A DNA stretch of 64,000 bases, from positions 38,218,488 to 38,282,487 of the forward strand of contig OX381721.1 in assembly GCA_947462335.1 (NCBI GenBank). Direction: 5' to 3'. Of this stretch, positions 11,991 to 23,410 are shown one piece after another. Source of the DNA: Harmothoe impar. Its lineage: Eukaryota > Annelida > Polychaeta > Phyllodocida > Polynoidae. The translations under genes were made by a program, and so were the position numbers. The notes beneath the pieces were generated by a model. That model saw nothing but the letters and a program-made list of their open reading frames with translations. It ran no database searches and had not been told where the DNA came from. The stretch's first letter is position 1; each line of letters opens with the position of its first letter.

Positions 11991-12410
11991 TCGTTGTTGT
12001 CCTTATTCATAAATGATTTACATGATTTGCCTGCCATCTTATCATAAATGCCCCCATCACAACTAGGCAATACTTAAATGTCAATGCAAATGACAGATCT
12101 GCAGTCCCCAGTCCAATCTACCTCCTGCAGTCTGAGACCTGAACAGCATGGGTGAAGTATAAGAGGGCAGGCAGGGGTGGGGAGGGTTATGTTCTGTATG
12201 ACCAAAGGGAAATGCTGAATAAAGAATGGGAAAGATTGTCTAAACAGGGGTGGGAGACAATATTGAGTTTTGCCATGTGGTATGTCTTCATTGGGATATA
12301 TGCTGATAATGGTATACAGTGTGTACATTGTGTGCTGTAGAGCCATGTCATGCTATTGCATGTTCAATTACAAATGTGTGTACCATAGCAGGGTCCTTAA
12401 CAACATCTTA

Positions 12411-12739
12411 GGGAGTGGTCATTTTTTAACAACAGGGGGGGGTCAGTGGATTTTCGTGCAAGCGGGTCGGAATTTTTCAGTTCCCCCCTGCAAGAGGGGT
12501 CGAAATTTTTTTGGTCGCCCCTCCAGGCAGGTTGAAATTGAGCGCGGCCGACCCCATTGAGCTATAGAAATGCGCGGGCTTTTTTGCTAAATAGGGGTGT
12601 AATTTTTTTAGTCCCCCCCCTCAAGAGGGGTCCAAATTTTTTTGGTCCCCCCCCTTCAAGGGGTCCAAATTTTTTTTGGTCCACCCCCGTAATCCACCAA
12701 CCCCCCCCCCCCCCCTGTTGTTAAAAAATGACCACTCGC
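12411..12739. mobile_element. Harbinger-type MITE, TTA target duplication, 329 bp
   Basis: The ends pair as GAGTGGTCATTTTTTAACAA on the left against its reverse complement on the right, followed on both sides by G/C runs. TTA flanks both ends (12408-12410 and 12740-12742), the standard 3-bp PIF/Harbinger target. The interior is rich in G and C homopolymers (CCCCCCCTCAAGAGGGG units) and could fold back on itself. There is no ORF. Related copies lie at 19855 and about 42480-42690. Confidence 0.88.
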
Positions 12740-12742
12740 TTA

Positions 12743-13335
12743 TAGCGGATGAGGCGCACGATCCTATTTACCTGATAAGAACATGCCTCATGGTTATGTT
12801 AATTGTGAGAACACCTAAACAGTATTTCAGCTTGATATGTATATGTTGAAAATTGGTGGTATATCAAATTATCATATATGAGAATCATAACTCTTAAGCA
12901 ACTGTATATTCTTAATGTTTCAATGAATGACCCACCTCCAACCTGGTTATGGTATGGCTTAGATTTAAATATGAATTTTAATCAATGTAAGATCTGCTTA
13001 ATAGAATTTTGATATATACAGCTGCCTAAGCTTTATCAGTTGACATCTACACTATACTTCAATGTAATTTAGTAAACTCCCAAATTGACTCTTTCTTTAT
13101 TATCCTGTGCAATTATCATTTTGAGTCTGGAAAGGAAATGTCTTCCGAGGGGAAGCACTTGTTCTTAATCTCATTGACTTAATGATATTAATTACCCTTT
13201 ATTTTGTACCAGGCTTTTTCAGGAGGCCTGTCATAATGATTAACACTCAGATCACTAAGACTAGCAGAACCAGACCGGAGACTTATTTGGACAGCAGAGC
13301 ATTTTTGCACTGGAACACTAGGAACAATAATAGAC
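12743..13335. other. Intergenic, nothing recognised
   Basis: AT-rich sequence between two MITEs. No coding region or repeat is supported. Confidence 0.5.
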
Positions 13336-13340
13336 ATAAC

Positions 13341-13817
13341 CAGGTGGAGGACTGGACCAGGGAAACCGCCTGACCTGTATTTACAGGCAGCCTGGTAATG
13401 CAGGCCACTGCTATACACTCTCCACGTACAGCAGCCTGTTATAACAGGCTGGTAGCCTGCTATAGCAGGCTGGGGCCCAGGCTTTCACACTTTCTCTCAG
13501 CAAATGCACCTGCTGTATCCTGCTCTGTGTATGCCAAACCAAATGATATACATATGTGAACTTTAAATTACCCATAAATGCAATCAACCATGCACTAAAT
13601 ACATCCATAAGTTGATAGGCCACATACTGATCTGTATACTAAAGGGTGCTTTGTTTTTCGCAAATATCATATAAAAATCGCAAATATGATTATATGAAAA
13701 CTAGTACAAACACAGTGCTGCTACTGAACAGCCCTGTATCCCAGGCTGAGTGACCTGTGAAAACGGGCTGGGTGTGTTATGCAGGCTGTACTGTAAGTCC
13801 AGGCAGTCTTCCACCTG
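13341..13817. mobile_element. Palindrome-rich MITE with 5-bp target duplication, 477 bp
   Basis: The left end CAGGTGGAGGACTG pairs with the right end CAGTCTTCCACCTG (one mismatch). ATAAC lies immediately outside both ends (13336-13340 and 13818-13822), a 5-bp target duplication. The interior contains perfect palindromes CAGCCTGTTATAACAGGCTG (13432-13451) and AGCCTGCTATAGCAGGCT (13454-13471) and many further CAGGCTG words. A second, left-end-only copy starts at 49951. The superfamily is not identified. A 5-bp duplication is seen in Transib-like elements, but the end sequence does not match the Transib start I know. Confidence 0.8.
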
Positions 13818-13822
13818 ATAAC

Positions 13823-15622
13823 AAGCTCTGAATAAAATATGCATTGATAACTCTGACAGTGCTGTTGTGCCCTATTTCTAGAAGTACAGCTAGTAGTGTA
13901 TTTAGAATGTCCCACTTGAATAGAGCAGTGGCTGAATTCATCCTCAGTCATTGAGACAGTTTTCACTTAAAAGGTTTTATATTCTGTATCAGTATGCTGC
14001 CAAATGCTTGTTTACATTTAATATTTTGAAGATTGTCATGGCAGTAAGCAGTGCAAAGAGGACTATCGTAAATCTATAATCTGAGGGGCCTACCCTAGTA
14101 ATTCTGTTACAATGTATAGTATTCCCTTGTAATGTTGGTTGGCGATACCTGTCATGTGTACTATTGCCCAACAGCATAAACACTAATACTGCAAGTATAT
14201 TGTGTTGCAACATGCTACTACAGGTTATAAAGCTGCCCCTGTTCTGGCTGGTGTCAACCAGGACTTTTACACTGAGTTATGACTGTGTGTGTTTCTACAG
14301 AGGGTGAGGAGGTGCTGTGGCAATAATACCAAGAGCAGGCAGGGTGCTCCAAACGGTAATAAATAACAACCAATCATTGTTTTCAACCACAAACAGAAGC
14401 CCTTTAGTGCTGTCTCCTAACACCCAATGTCAAACCTATAGCTAAGAAGTACTGTAACTGGTAAAACACGGGAGTTGGGAAACTGGTTTAAAGAGCACTT
14501 GTAATAAAATTTGGATGAGATGAAATAAAGGGAAAATAAAAAAATATATATACATATATAAGAAATAGACTATCATTAACTATGGAATTCTGAATTACAA
14601 ATGACCTCACCAGTTGGGTGGTTGGTGAGACCATACACTATGGGAACCCATGTTAACAGTAGCAGCCACCACTGCATTCAACTGTAACCATGGGAAGAAT
14701 AAAAACTCAATGCATGATCCTCATCCAACCGCCGATCCCTTCCCAAGCTATCAATTTTCCTGAGAGGCAATTTTCCTATTGGTGTCTGTGACTGAGCAGC
14801 ATGAGGGTTATGGTTGCTGAGAGTGAGGTTAGATTGATTGCAATCAGAATATCCATCTATATCATTTAAGTCTGAGTATGAATTGTTATAGCTGCAACAG
14901 ATTGGTCTGCCTCTCTCTCGGACCCCTATCTCTAAACCGGTTTTACTTGACCTAAATCACACCCAGCTCCGCAGCTCCTTTCCTAAGTGAGTTTCAATCT
15001 TGCTAACTAATGTAATAGGCCACATAATACTGGCTATCAATATAAAAAAAACATCTTTGGGTGAATAAGAACTAATAAATATTTATATCAATGACATAAA
15101 ACAAACTTATCTATATCTAAACTATTACTTGTTTCACTCTTCTCCTCTTAAGCTTTTATGACATTGGGAATTATTTAATACAGTGTTTTATATATAAAGC
15201 GAAAATGTTTTTGCTGATACATGAACAGTCTAAGGTGTATTTTCATCTTCTTCCTGTGTCAGTAATATGTAACTGTTAAATATCTATTAAAAAGGATGGA
15301 TATACACTTCATGTTTATCAGAAGCATTGATATGTTATGATGATGATTTACATAGGCTTGAAGATAAACCACTATTGACATATTGATATCTTGAAGGGCA
15401 GTTGTTCTAGTCATGTGCTTTTAAAAGCTAATTAGGGCACTGAGGAGTAGATGAAAAAGTGGGAAACCCGTTCCTCTCTGGATTTAACCAAGTTTATTCC
15501 ACGTCCATGGATATTGTTATCACTTTTGTTGAATCTTAGTAAACACAATTGTCAGAAGAACTAGCTATTCATTATGGAGTGCAATTCCAATCCTCCTTAC
15601 ATAAGGAGAATATACAATACAT
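13823..15622. other. Intergenic with one dispersed repeat copy
   Basis: No gene is supported. A stretch at about 14288-14440 (GAGGTGCTGTGGCAATAATA ... GCCCTTTAGTGCTGTCTCC) resembles 21535-21680, so both are probably copies of one old interspersed repeat. The rest is featureless AT-rich DNA. Confidence 0.5.
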
Positions 15623-15844
15623 AGAAGTAGAATCACTGTGACTCCTAAATGGGGTCAGGACTGGATCACTGAGGTAACTCTCCCACCACTCCAATGTGAC
15701 TCCCAATCATTAGGGAGTCTTAGAATAGTAGTCATCATAGAGTTATTTTAGAGTCCTGCTAGTGGGAGTCACTTTAGAGTCATGGGGAGAGTAACCTTTG
15801 TGATCAAGTTGGGAGTCACAGTGATTCTACTTATTTTCTCTGTG
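15623..15844. mobile_element. Palindromic MITE, family 'AGTAGAATCACTGTGACTCC', copy 1
   Basis: This is a 220-bp foldback unit. The left end AGTAGAATCACTGTGACTCC pairs with GGGAGTCACAGTGATTCTAC at the right, and much of the interior (GATCACTGAGGTAACTCTCC and its complement) also pairs. Two more copies lie at 43828-44063 and 44620-44848. No coding capacity. Confidence 0.88.
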
Positions 15845-16531
15845 ATATATTTAATAATAACCCAACATGCAAACTCAACTGCCTCCAAGAGAATCTTGGT
15901 GCAGAACTGACAGTGACAGTAGGTTGTAGGTGTCAGTGCTGGTTACATCCTGCTGTCAGCTGCACACAGAGCACTGTCACAGCTGTCAACTGGCATCTGT
16001 GTGGACTGGGGGAGTAGGATATTAATAAGTGACTTCACATCATTGCCTCTTAGTGTGATAGAACAATATGTATATTAGGATATATATGTCTTACAAGATT
16101 AGATTGAACAGCTAGTATTATGGTATGTGCCGTATACTTATTCAACCACTCAGCAGGCTATGAGGCTGGCTATGGGGAGATTACTTGGTGCAAAGGACAA
16201 AAGATGTCCCTGTCTCAAGTGTATATTTACACAGACCAGTGACTGATGAACACTGTTAAAAGTGGGTCACTATTTTTGTATGTGTACAGTAGATTCTACT
16301 GTAGATGTATAGTTTATTGTAGGTAAATAGTAGAATTTAGTGTAAATACATGGTAGTAGAAAATAGTAGAATTTACTGTCTACCTACACTAGCTATTTAC
16401 ACTGTAAGGCACAGCCCATGCCCACAAGAAGGTACATACTGGGCATGGCCTTGCCTCAAGGGGCATCCTCACTGGCTTTATATTTCCTCTAACTGCTCAC
16501 ATCCTCCAAATAGTCCTCCAGGGCCTATGTA

Positions 16532-17829
16532 CAACCGTTATCTGCATCAACTAACGTTAACTGCACTAATGCACATAACGGCAGACCAACCAAACATTAT
16601 CTGCATTAAACCAACGTTATCTGCATCAATTTATATGTATCAAAAAGCCGTTATCTGCATCAATGGAAGTCAACTTCTCCCTGATGCATTTGTTTTCCAG
16701 AACTTGAAGAACTTGCCCTAAGATGGCCCATTTGGCTAGAAAAATATTAAAAATCACAAAATGAGTTAATTTTCGGCTGAGGAAAGTGTTTAAAATTTTC
16801 AAAAATTCTAATTTCCTGGAAAAGGCGAAAAAGTGAAAAATGGCTAATTTGACGAGAAAAACGACTATATTCACCAAGCATTGTTTTTTTTTGATTGGCC
16901 AATTTAGGGAAAAAAATCCAATATTGCAAAAAAAGAGTCAATTTCCTTTTTACAAATTGCCAATTTGCATCGATGAGAGTCAAAAATGGTGAAGTGGTCT
17001 AATATTTGAAAATGGCCAGTTTGGCAAGAAAATGTCAAATAAACTGATAATGATTAATTAGATTTTCTAGAAATGGACAATATGCCAGGGAAAGCGTAAA
17101 AAAATTGTGGGAAAAATGGTCCATTGAAAAGGGTTATAATAGCATTGATGCTTCTATAAGGTTGTTACTGCAGATAACGTTATCACATCAACCCTTATCT
17201 GCATCAACGACCTTTAACTGCATCAATTTCACTCTTCATCAGAGACATCGTTCCACATAACCTGCTCTCCTGACCTCCTGACTAATATATTCTGTTATCC
17301 GGTGTATAACACACTCATATTCTAATTTCATGTATCATTTTACATGTAGAGATTTTACTTCATATCATAATCATGTAATTGAGGTTCAAGTAATAAAAAG
17401 TGTTGGACCTTACACAAGTACCATTTTTCATGAGAAGGGCTATGGTGAAAATGTCATCAATAACCTGGTGGAAACTCTTGTATCTGTGAAGGGACACCTA
17501 TATCTAATAAGACATGAAGTTTAGAAAGTGTTGTTGTCTCAGTGGACATGGTGGAAATATGTTTTTGGAGGGATTTTCAGGCTTTGGAAAATGGAATTGA
17601 AACAATATCAAGCATTGTCAATCAAAAATAGCTGCTACTGCAAAAAACGTTGATTGATGCAGATAGCTGTTGGATGTGCCATATGCTGGTACTGCAGATA
17701 ACGTTAGTCACTACTGAAAATGGCTGCCTGCTTGATGCAGATAACGTTGGTTTGATGCAGATAACGTTTGGTTGGTCTGCCGTTATGTGCATTAGTGCAG
17801 TTAACGTTAGTTGATGCAAATAACGGTTG
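16532..17829. mobile_element. Non-autonomous DNA transposon with ~95-bp iterated inverted ends
   Basis: Left (16532-16628) and right (17735-17829, reverse complement) ends match closely for about 95 bp, starting CAACCGTTATCTGCATCAAC. Each end is built from repeats of a word close to CGTTATCTGCATCAA. More copies of that word sit further inside (16650-16666, 17168-17227, 17635-17735). The interior has no ORF but holds a degenerate repeat described separately. No target duplication is obvious. Confidence 0.82.
16720..17130. repeat. Degenerate AAATGGCCAATTTGGCNAGAAAA repeats inside the 16.5-kb element
   Basis: Variants such as GATGGCCCATTTGGCTAGAA, AAATGGCTAATTTGACGAGA, GATTGGCCAATTTAGGG, AAATGGCCAGTTTGGCAAGA and AAATGGACAATATGCCAGGG recur at uneven spacing of about 60-120 bp. 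They look like an eroded tandem array. Confidence 0.6.
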
Positions 17830-17831
17830 CA

Positions 17832-18790
17832 CAGCCTAACCTTTACGTCCCATTCTTACCCCACTGTCTCACTTCCTAACATGGCAGCCACCATGCAGTA
17901 CATATTTATGTCACAGTTAATGTGACATGGGGGCCCCTCTAACCCCAGATAAGATCATACATGCCACCATCTTTACTCTTGTCATAGGTCACTACTACTT
18001 ATGTTAGTACCCTTGTCATATTATCTATCCAAATGTCCCCATATGTAGTGTCCACTCAGAGTCGGTGTGATGTGTATATTATAAAATATACATAAAGTGT
18101 GGCTGAACTCTTCTTGTCCTTTCATATTTCTGTTGACACATATTTTTATGAGTTCCTTGCCCTTTCCCCCCACAGAGCTGATCATAGTAGAGAAAATTTC
18201 AAATGACTATTTTACACCATTAACACTGGTTTGAGTTTTGACAATGTCCTCTCTAGAGATGATTTCCCCTAATCACTGTTTCCTCCTGAATCCAACAGAT
18301 TGTTTCTCAGTCAAGGATCATGAAGGACTCAGGTTGTAGCTTAGGATATTGCATGTCAGATTGTGAGCCTACTTTGAGTGACAGACATTGAGATAGTTAT
18401 GGAATACATCAAGCTTCATCCTAAGCAGTTAAATATTTACTACAATCTAGTATAAGCAAAAGCTAATTAAGCTATCAAAATTCAGAAGATAACCGTCCAC
18501 ACAGGTAGAGGTATATTTAACACATGAGGACCTGAATTTATCATAGGCCACACTTTTATTGAGGAAATAATTTGAAAGGTTTGTTGCTCCTTAGTGAATT
18601 TGCCACTTCTCAAATCGGTTGGGCTGTAACATGGTGGATTGGACACTGACTGCTTTGTAACAGTTATTTAGCCATGCTTGAACACGTATGCATAAAATAG
18701 ATTTTTATGTCATTCATACTGCAGTGAAAAAAACTCAGAGACATAACTTCAACTATATAACATTTGTAATGGTCGCGGAAAAATCATCTA
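17832..18790. other. Intergenic; one stretch shared with 23.4 kb
   Basis: No gene is supported. The segment 17911-17985 (TGTCACAGTTAATGTGACAT ... CATACATGCCACC) resembles 23398-23460, marking another dispersed repeat. The remainder has no recognisable feature. Confidence 0.5.
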
Positions 18791-18863
18791 GAGAAAGCAG
18801 GACTCGAACCCACAACCCTCAGATCACGTAACCTGCTGCTCTACCCACTGAGCTACTTTCCCT
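18791..18863 (-). repeat. tRNA-derived sequence (tRNA pseudogene or SINE head)
   Basis: On the - strand a near-complete tRNA cloverleaf is visible: GGGAAAG acceptor strand, TAGCTCAGTGGGTAGAGC (D arm and A box) and GTGGGTTCGAGTCC (T arm and B box). The acceptor stem has an A-C mismatch and several G-U pairs. The anticodon arm does not give a clean 7-base loop, so no amino acid can be assigned. There is no close T-run terminator. Intact pol III boxes with a decayed fold suggest a tRNA-derived SINE or pseudogene. Confidence 0.65.
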
Positions 18864-19851
18864 TCTGACAATCTGACAGCGCCTTACGATGAAACAATTA
18901 AACCGTAAGAACTCTCATAATACGAGTCTACAGATATATTGGATGACCAGGTATATACGTATAGGTAGGAAGATGGAAATAGCAGTTTGTGAGAAAGGGT
19001 TCAATTACATACACTGCGCCTTTTACAACAACCAGTCCATTTGAACCCACTATCTCACTTTTCATTCCCCCCTCTAACAAATCCCTACTATAAGTCCCTA
19101 CTAGTTACAGTAACTTGAGCTCCTCTGTCAGTCCTTCCTCAGCCTGGTGTAATCCCAAGTTGGCAGATCATGTGTCTAAGACACCTTGTAGAGGTCTCTG
19201 TTGAGGTTGGATGATATAAATGTGAGGCTCACTCTTATGCCTGTTTGTTCTACCTTGAAGACGACAATGTCTACGCAGTCTCTTTATGTAACATTAAGTA
19301 ATGTAAACGTACCTACATCAACCCTTTTAAGCGTTAACCAGTGACTTCCATTATCAGGGAAGGGTGTGCCAATTTCTTCGTAAAATTAACCATTTAAACA
19401 TTTTGATTAAAGTCTTACTGATAATGCCAGCATCTGCAGCAGCCTACAGCTACTATAGAAACAATATCACTGATAGTGCACTGAGAAACTGAGTGTGCCA
19501 TGATTATCAATTGGTTTTCAATGGGAGTATTATTGATTTTGTTGGATAGTGAGGACCAAAGATAAAGTCACGCATGAATCATCAGTGACTTTGTGGACTT
19601 TCCTGTTCTGGCATCAAAGCTCTTGACGTAGAAGAGTTTGCATAACGTTGCAAAGGCATTAAGCTTTGGTAGTAAATGGGTTCTCCCTGTGATGACTTCC
19701 TTATGTAGTAGAACAGATAGCCAAAGCATTGAAGATAAAGAAGGTCTTGTATTCACTTTAGGATATATCCTAGAGTATATGTGTGCCGCTGGAACATGCA
19801 TATAGAGTAATGCACATAAATTTGCAACACACTTTTGACATAAATTAACTT

Positions 19852-20040
19852 TAGGGAGTAGTCATTTTTTAACAACAGAAGGGGTTGGAGGAATTGGGGG
19901 GGGCAAGAAAATGTGGACCCCTCCTGAAGGGGGAATCAAAAAATTGCACCCCTTTTTAGCGAAAAAGCATGTGCATTACTTTAGCTCAAAGGGGTCAGAA
20001 GCGCTAAAATTCAACTAGCCGAGAGGAGGGGGACTTACGG
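19852..20040. mobile_element. One-ended relic of the 12.4-kb Harbinger-type MITE
   Basis: TTA followed by GGGAGTAGTCATTTTTTAAC (from about 19852) matches the left end of the 12411-12739 MITE. It is followed by a comparable G-rich and C-rich interior (GGACCCCTCCTGAAGGGGG). The right terminal repeat is not found, so this copy is truncated or strongly diverged. Confidence 0.65.
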
Positions 20041-22540
20041 ATTTAGACACCTACTGATAAGGGGACCCTTTCACATGAGCATCCACCAAACTACCTCTGT
20101 CATTAAAAGATAGCACTCCCTTAGGCAAAGATGCCTTCAAGCCTCTCAATGTTTGGTCAAGAAACAATCCATAAGGTAGCTGCACACTACTGGTCCGTAT
20201 CAGGCCTATGCGTGATCGTATAATGTTAAATTGGTAACTAGGTAGAGACATACCCATACTATCTCATCTTCATGTACATAGCTTTGTCATGTGCCAGGCC
20301 ACATAACAGCATCGTATCGAGGGTGAAGGGCCTATATATACAACATATTCTGGGAATGGATGGCTGACATATCAAATTACTCTGTATTAGTAATATAACT
20401 CTTAGGCATGTAACTTCTAGGTTTAAACACGATGATGGGAAAAGACTCTCCATACTAATGTAGATTCATACAAGAAACCTTGCAGCAATTAGAAATTACA
20501 TGACAGAGACAGACAATACCTTTGCAGACTGTCACACACCACTGTGCTAGGCTGGCAGTATACCCTAATGTGTGGTAGCATACAGGATGCCACATAATGA
20601 ACTATATAGTCAGAGCCTCAGGCATAGGTATATAGATTATGTCGGATTGAATGAGGATGTTGCATATGTAACTGCAACATTGTTTCATAAATTAAATTGT
20701 GTTATATGTACATAGTAAGTCACTAAGGCTATATAAATGAGACATGTCATGCCTACAAGGCTGTCACTGTGTCATTGTTAGGTTCACCTTCTCTACTCTA
20801 CAATCATGAATTTATTAAGGTGGAATAGAAAGATGTTCTTATGATTATTGCTTGTTTTTTTCCACCTCTCATCCTCCTTCGCTTGCTTTCTCTTCCTGCT
20901 GATATTCAAACACCATATGAAATATGATTCCTTTTTATTTTATTGAGTTAAATTGTACAGGCAAAGGAATTTATATGTTCTTGCACCATGACTCTCTGAT
21001 TTCCTGTCATTATGTCTTTGTGTCACATAAGGTTAAAACATCTAGTTTTAGCTTTTAGTTCTTTTAAATATGGATAATATTGCTAACTGCAATGTTAAAC
21101 AAGCTTGATTTGACTTGAAGACATTTACTCTCTAAATATGGGGAATTGATTCCTTCAAAGCACGCTGAAGCCAGTAGTGTCAGGTTGGTTTATGCATTAT
21201 CATCAGCATCAAACCTAAACGGTACACACATGTGGTCTGCAACATGCACCAGTTCAGGCCCACTGATAATTGTGTTAATCCCTTAAGGATGGCATGTTGC
21301 TAAAAGATTAAATATGTTGTGCTGATACACCAATGCAGCCCTGGCAAGTAACTCGCCAGTGCTACCGGTGCAACATGCAAACCCCTCAGGATTGTCTGAA
21401 TCTCATAAGGTTGGCATAATGCTTAAATGCAGCCCTGGTGAGCTATCACATGTTGGATCATGTTGCAACTATATATTATGCCATTCTTGAGGGTAAACTG
21501 TGAGACTCTAAGGATATTTGTGGTTGGCGTCTGTTGTGTGTATTTATGCAGGGGTTTATGAGGTGCTTGGGCAATAATGCCAATGAGAGCTAGGATATTC
21601 CCATTCGTAATTAGTAACAACTGATTAGTTATTCTGAACCCGCACAGAGGCCCTTCTGTGCCATCCCTGAATCCGGGTTATGAAAGACACAGATTCTTAA
21701 GAATTTGCACTGTTGCAAAGGAGGACTGAAGGGTATTGAAATGTGGTTAAGTGAAAATCACTTAGAATTCATGGGAGGGGAAATAAAGAAGATAAGAGCT
21801 GTCTCAATGATCTTCTGAATGACTCACATCGCCATAACATTTGTTCTTCTTCTCTATGCCGCATACATTTCCTATTTTCTATTCCACTTCCACTCTGTCC
21901 CAGATTAGCATTAGTGTCAATGTAATCAGCCTCTATTCTCACTGTTTACTACTGTACCTTCCATAGCACAGTATGGGCCAACTGATTTAGTTTGTCACCT
22001 CTACATTGAATTTGGCCTAAATTGCAGCAAATTAGCATTTGACATATGCTGAATTTTGAGTACTCTGAAATTGAGTAGGTGATTTTTTTTTGTCAAAATT
22101 AAAGGGAATTATAAACATGTTTGATACCCCCCGTTTTTAGAACCAACCTGTGCCCAACTGACTACTGGATGTATTACGTCCCTTGCCTTTGTGTATTGTA
22201 CTAAAGTACTCCAAAAGGTCTCTCTGTTATTCCTATTTGCATCCTACTGCCGTTTCCACTCTCATAGTATGTTGACTTCCACACCATACCTTTTAGCTGT
22301 CAGACCTGACCTGACAAGCCTTACTGGTAACATAACATAGCCTTGTTTGGGCTGGCCAGCCAGTGGGAATGGCAAGCAGTGCATGGATGCCGCTTTCATA
22401 CTGCCTGACATTCAGTTAACAGAAGAATCCTGTTCATCATTGTAAAACGCATTGTCAAATAGTTTTCAATTGCAAAGCATATTTGCCCATTCAATCATAA
22501 AGGATTATGTAGAATTCTTTCGACTAACACAGATCTCGCA
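20041..22540. other. Intergenic with scattered old repeats
   Basis: No coding region is supported. At 21275-21460 a module (TAAGG-TGGCAT ... AATGCAGCCCTGG) is present twice in a degenerate form. At 21535-21680 lies the partner of the 14.3-kb repeat. Confidence 0.45.
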
Positions 22541-22610
22541 AACCCCTGCTCTTGAGACCTTCCTTCCAGTGTAAACCGTGCTACTGCTCTACCTACTCAG
22601 CTGCCCATGT
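22541..22610 (-). repeat. Second, more decayed tRNA-like sequence
   Basis: The - strand reads GGGCAGCTGAGTAGGTAGAG, close to a tRNA D arm and A box, followed some 45 bp later by a weak B-box-like stretch. It is too degraded to assign and probably belongs to the same tRNA-derived repeat class as 18.8 kb. Confidence 0.35.
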
Positions 22611-22941
22611 AGTTCCCAATGTAATCTCAGCCTGAGAATACAAGGTAAAGGACTGAACATAAGTGGTGGTGGTTGTAGGCTGCTTGTCCAGCTCCCTGCT
22701 CTGTGTGTGTCCGGTTACCCCGGTCAGCTTTAGTTTATACCCTCAAACAGAAGGAACTGATTTCTTTCAGCAATGACTCCTTACCTGATATATCTATCCT
22801 TCTACCACAGAGACGGGGCTTGCCAATGGGCTGATTGGGCACAGAGATGACTTCACTAGGCAAAAAAGTCAGTCTATTCCTAACAGAAAACAAACCTTAA
22901 CACAGAAAGTCCCTTTTAGAACCTTAATATGTGTATGTATT

Positions 22942-23105
22942 GACTTACCAAGGCCCATTTTCCATCGGCAGTTAGAGTGTTGAATTGGCAGGTAGAGCCA
23001 CAACAAACCATTGGTAAGTACATTCTGTGTATAGTATGGCTGTTCTGGATATACCTACCAATTGGATGCTCAACTCAGCTAATGGAAAATGCACTTCAGG
23101 TAGTT
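22942..23105. mobile_element. Short foldback element (164 bp)
   Basis: Two arms of about 52 bp (22942-22994 and 23051-23105) are inverted copies at roughly three-quarters identity (GGCCCATTTTCCATCGGCAG versus GTGCATTTTCCATTAGCTGA). They surround a 56-bp spacer. It looks like an old small MITE. Confidence 0.55.
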
Positions 23106-23279
23106 GGGATTATTTCCACATGGGATTCTTTTGGTGTTAACCAGAAGAAAGTACTATTGGATTATTGTACTATCTATAGGAGCTTCCAACACTTTGCACC
23201 CTTGTGTGGCGGATCACATTGTGTTATGCTGCAACAAGATACCTACCAGCCACTATCATGCTCCCCACATCCCCCCAGG

Positions 23280-23410
23280 GCCTGACCTCTCCATGCAGCC
23301 TGACCTCTACATACAGCCTGACCTCTACATGCAGCCTGACCTGGTGGTATTAGTCCCCGGTGCCCTCCTAACACAGCTGCCACCAGGACATACCTATGTC
23401 ACAGTTAATG
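23280..23410 (+). repeat. 18-bp minisatellite and dispersed repeat
   Basis: The unit CAGCCTGACCTCTACATG occurs about three and a half times (23279-23343). It is followed by a segment with GTGCCCTCCTAACACAGCTG and CCACCAGGACATA. The same combination appears inverted at about 30225-30330, so this is a dispersed family carrying a small internal tandem array. Confidence 0.7.

Noticed and set aside
18791..18863. Functional tRNA gene
   Set aside because: Acceptor stem mismatch and no clean 7-base anticodon loop. No nearby T-run terminator.
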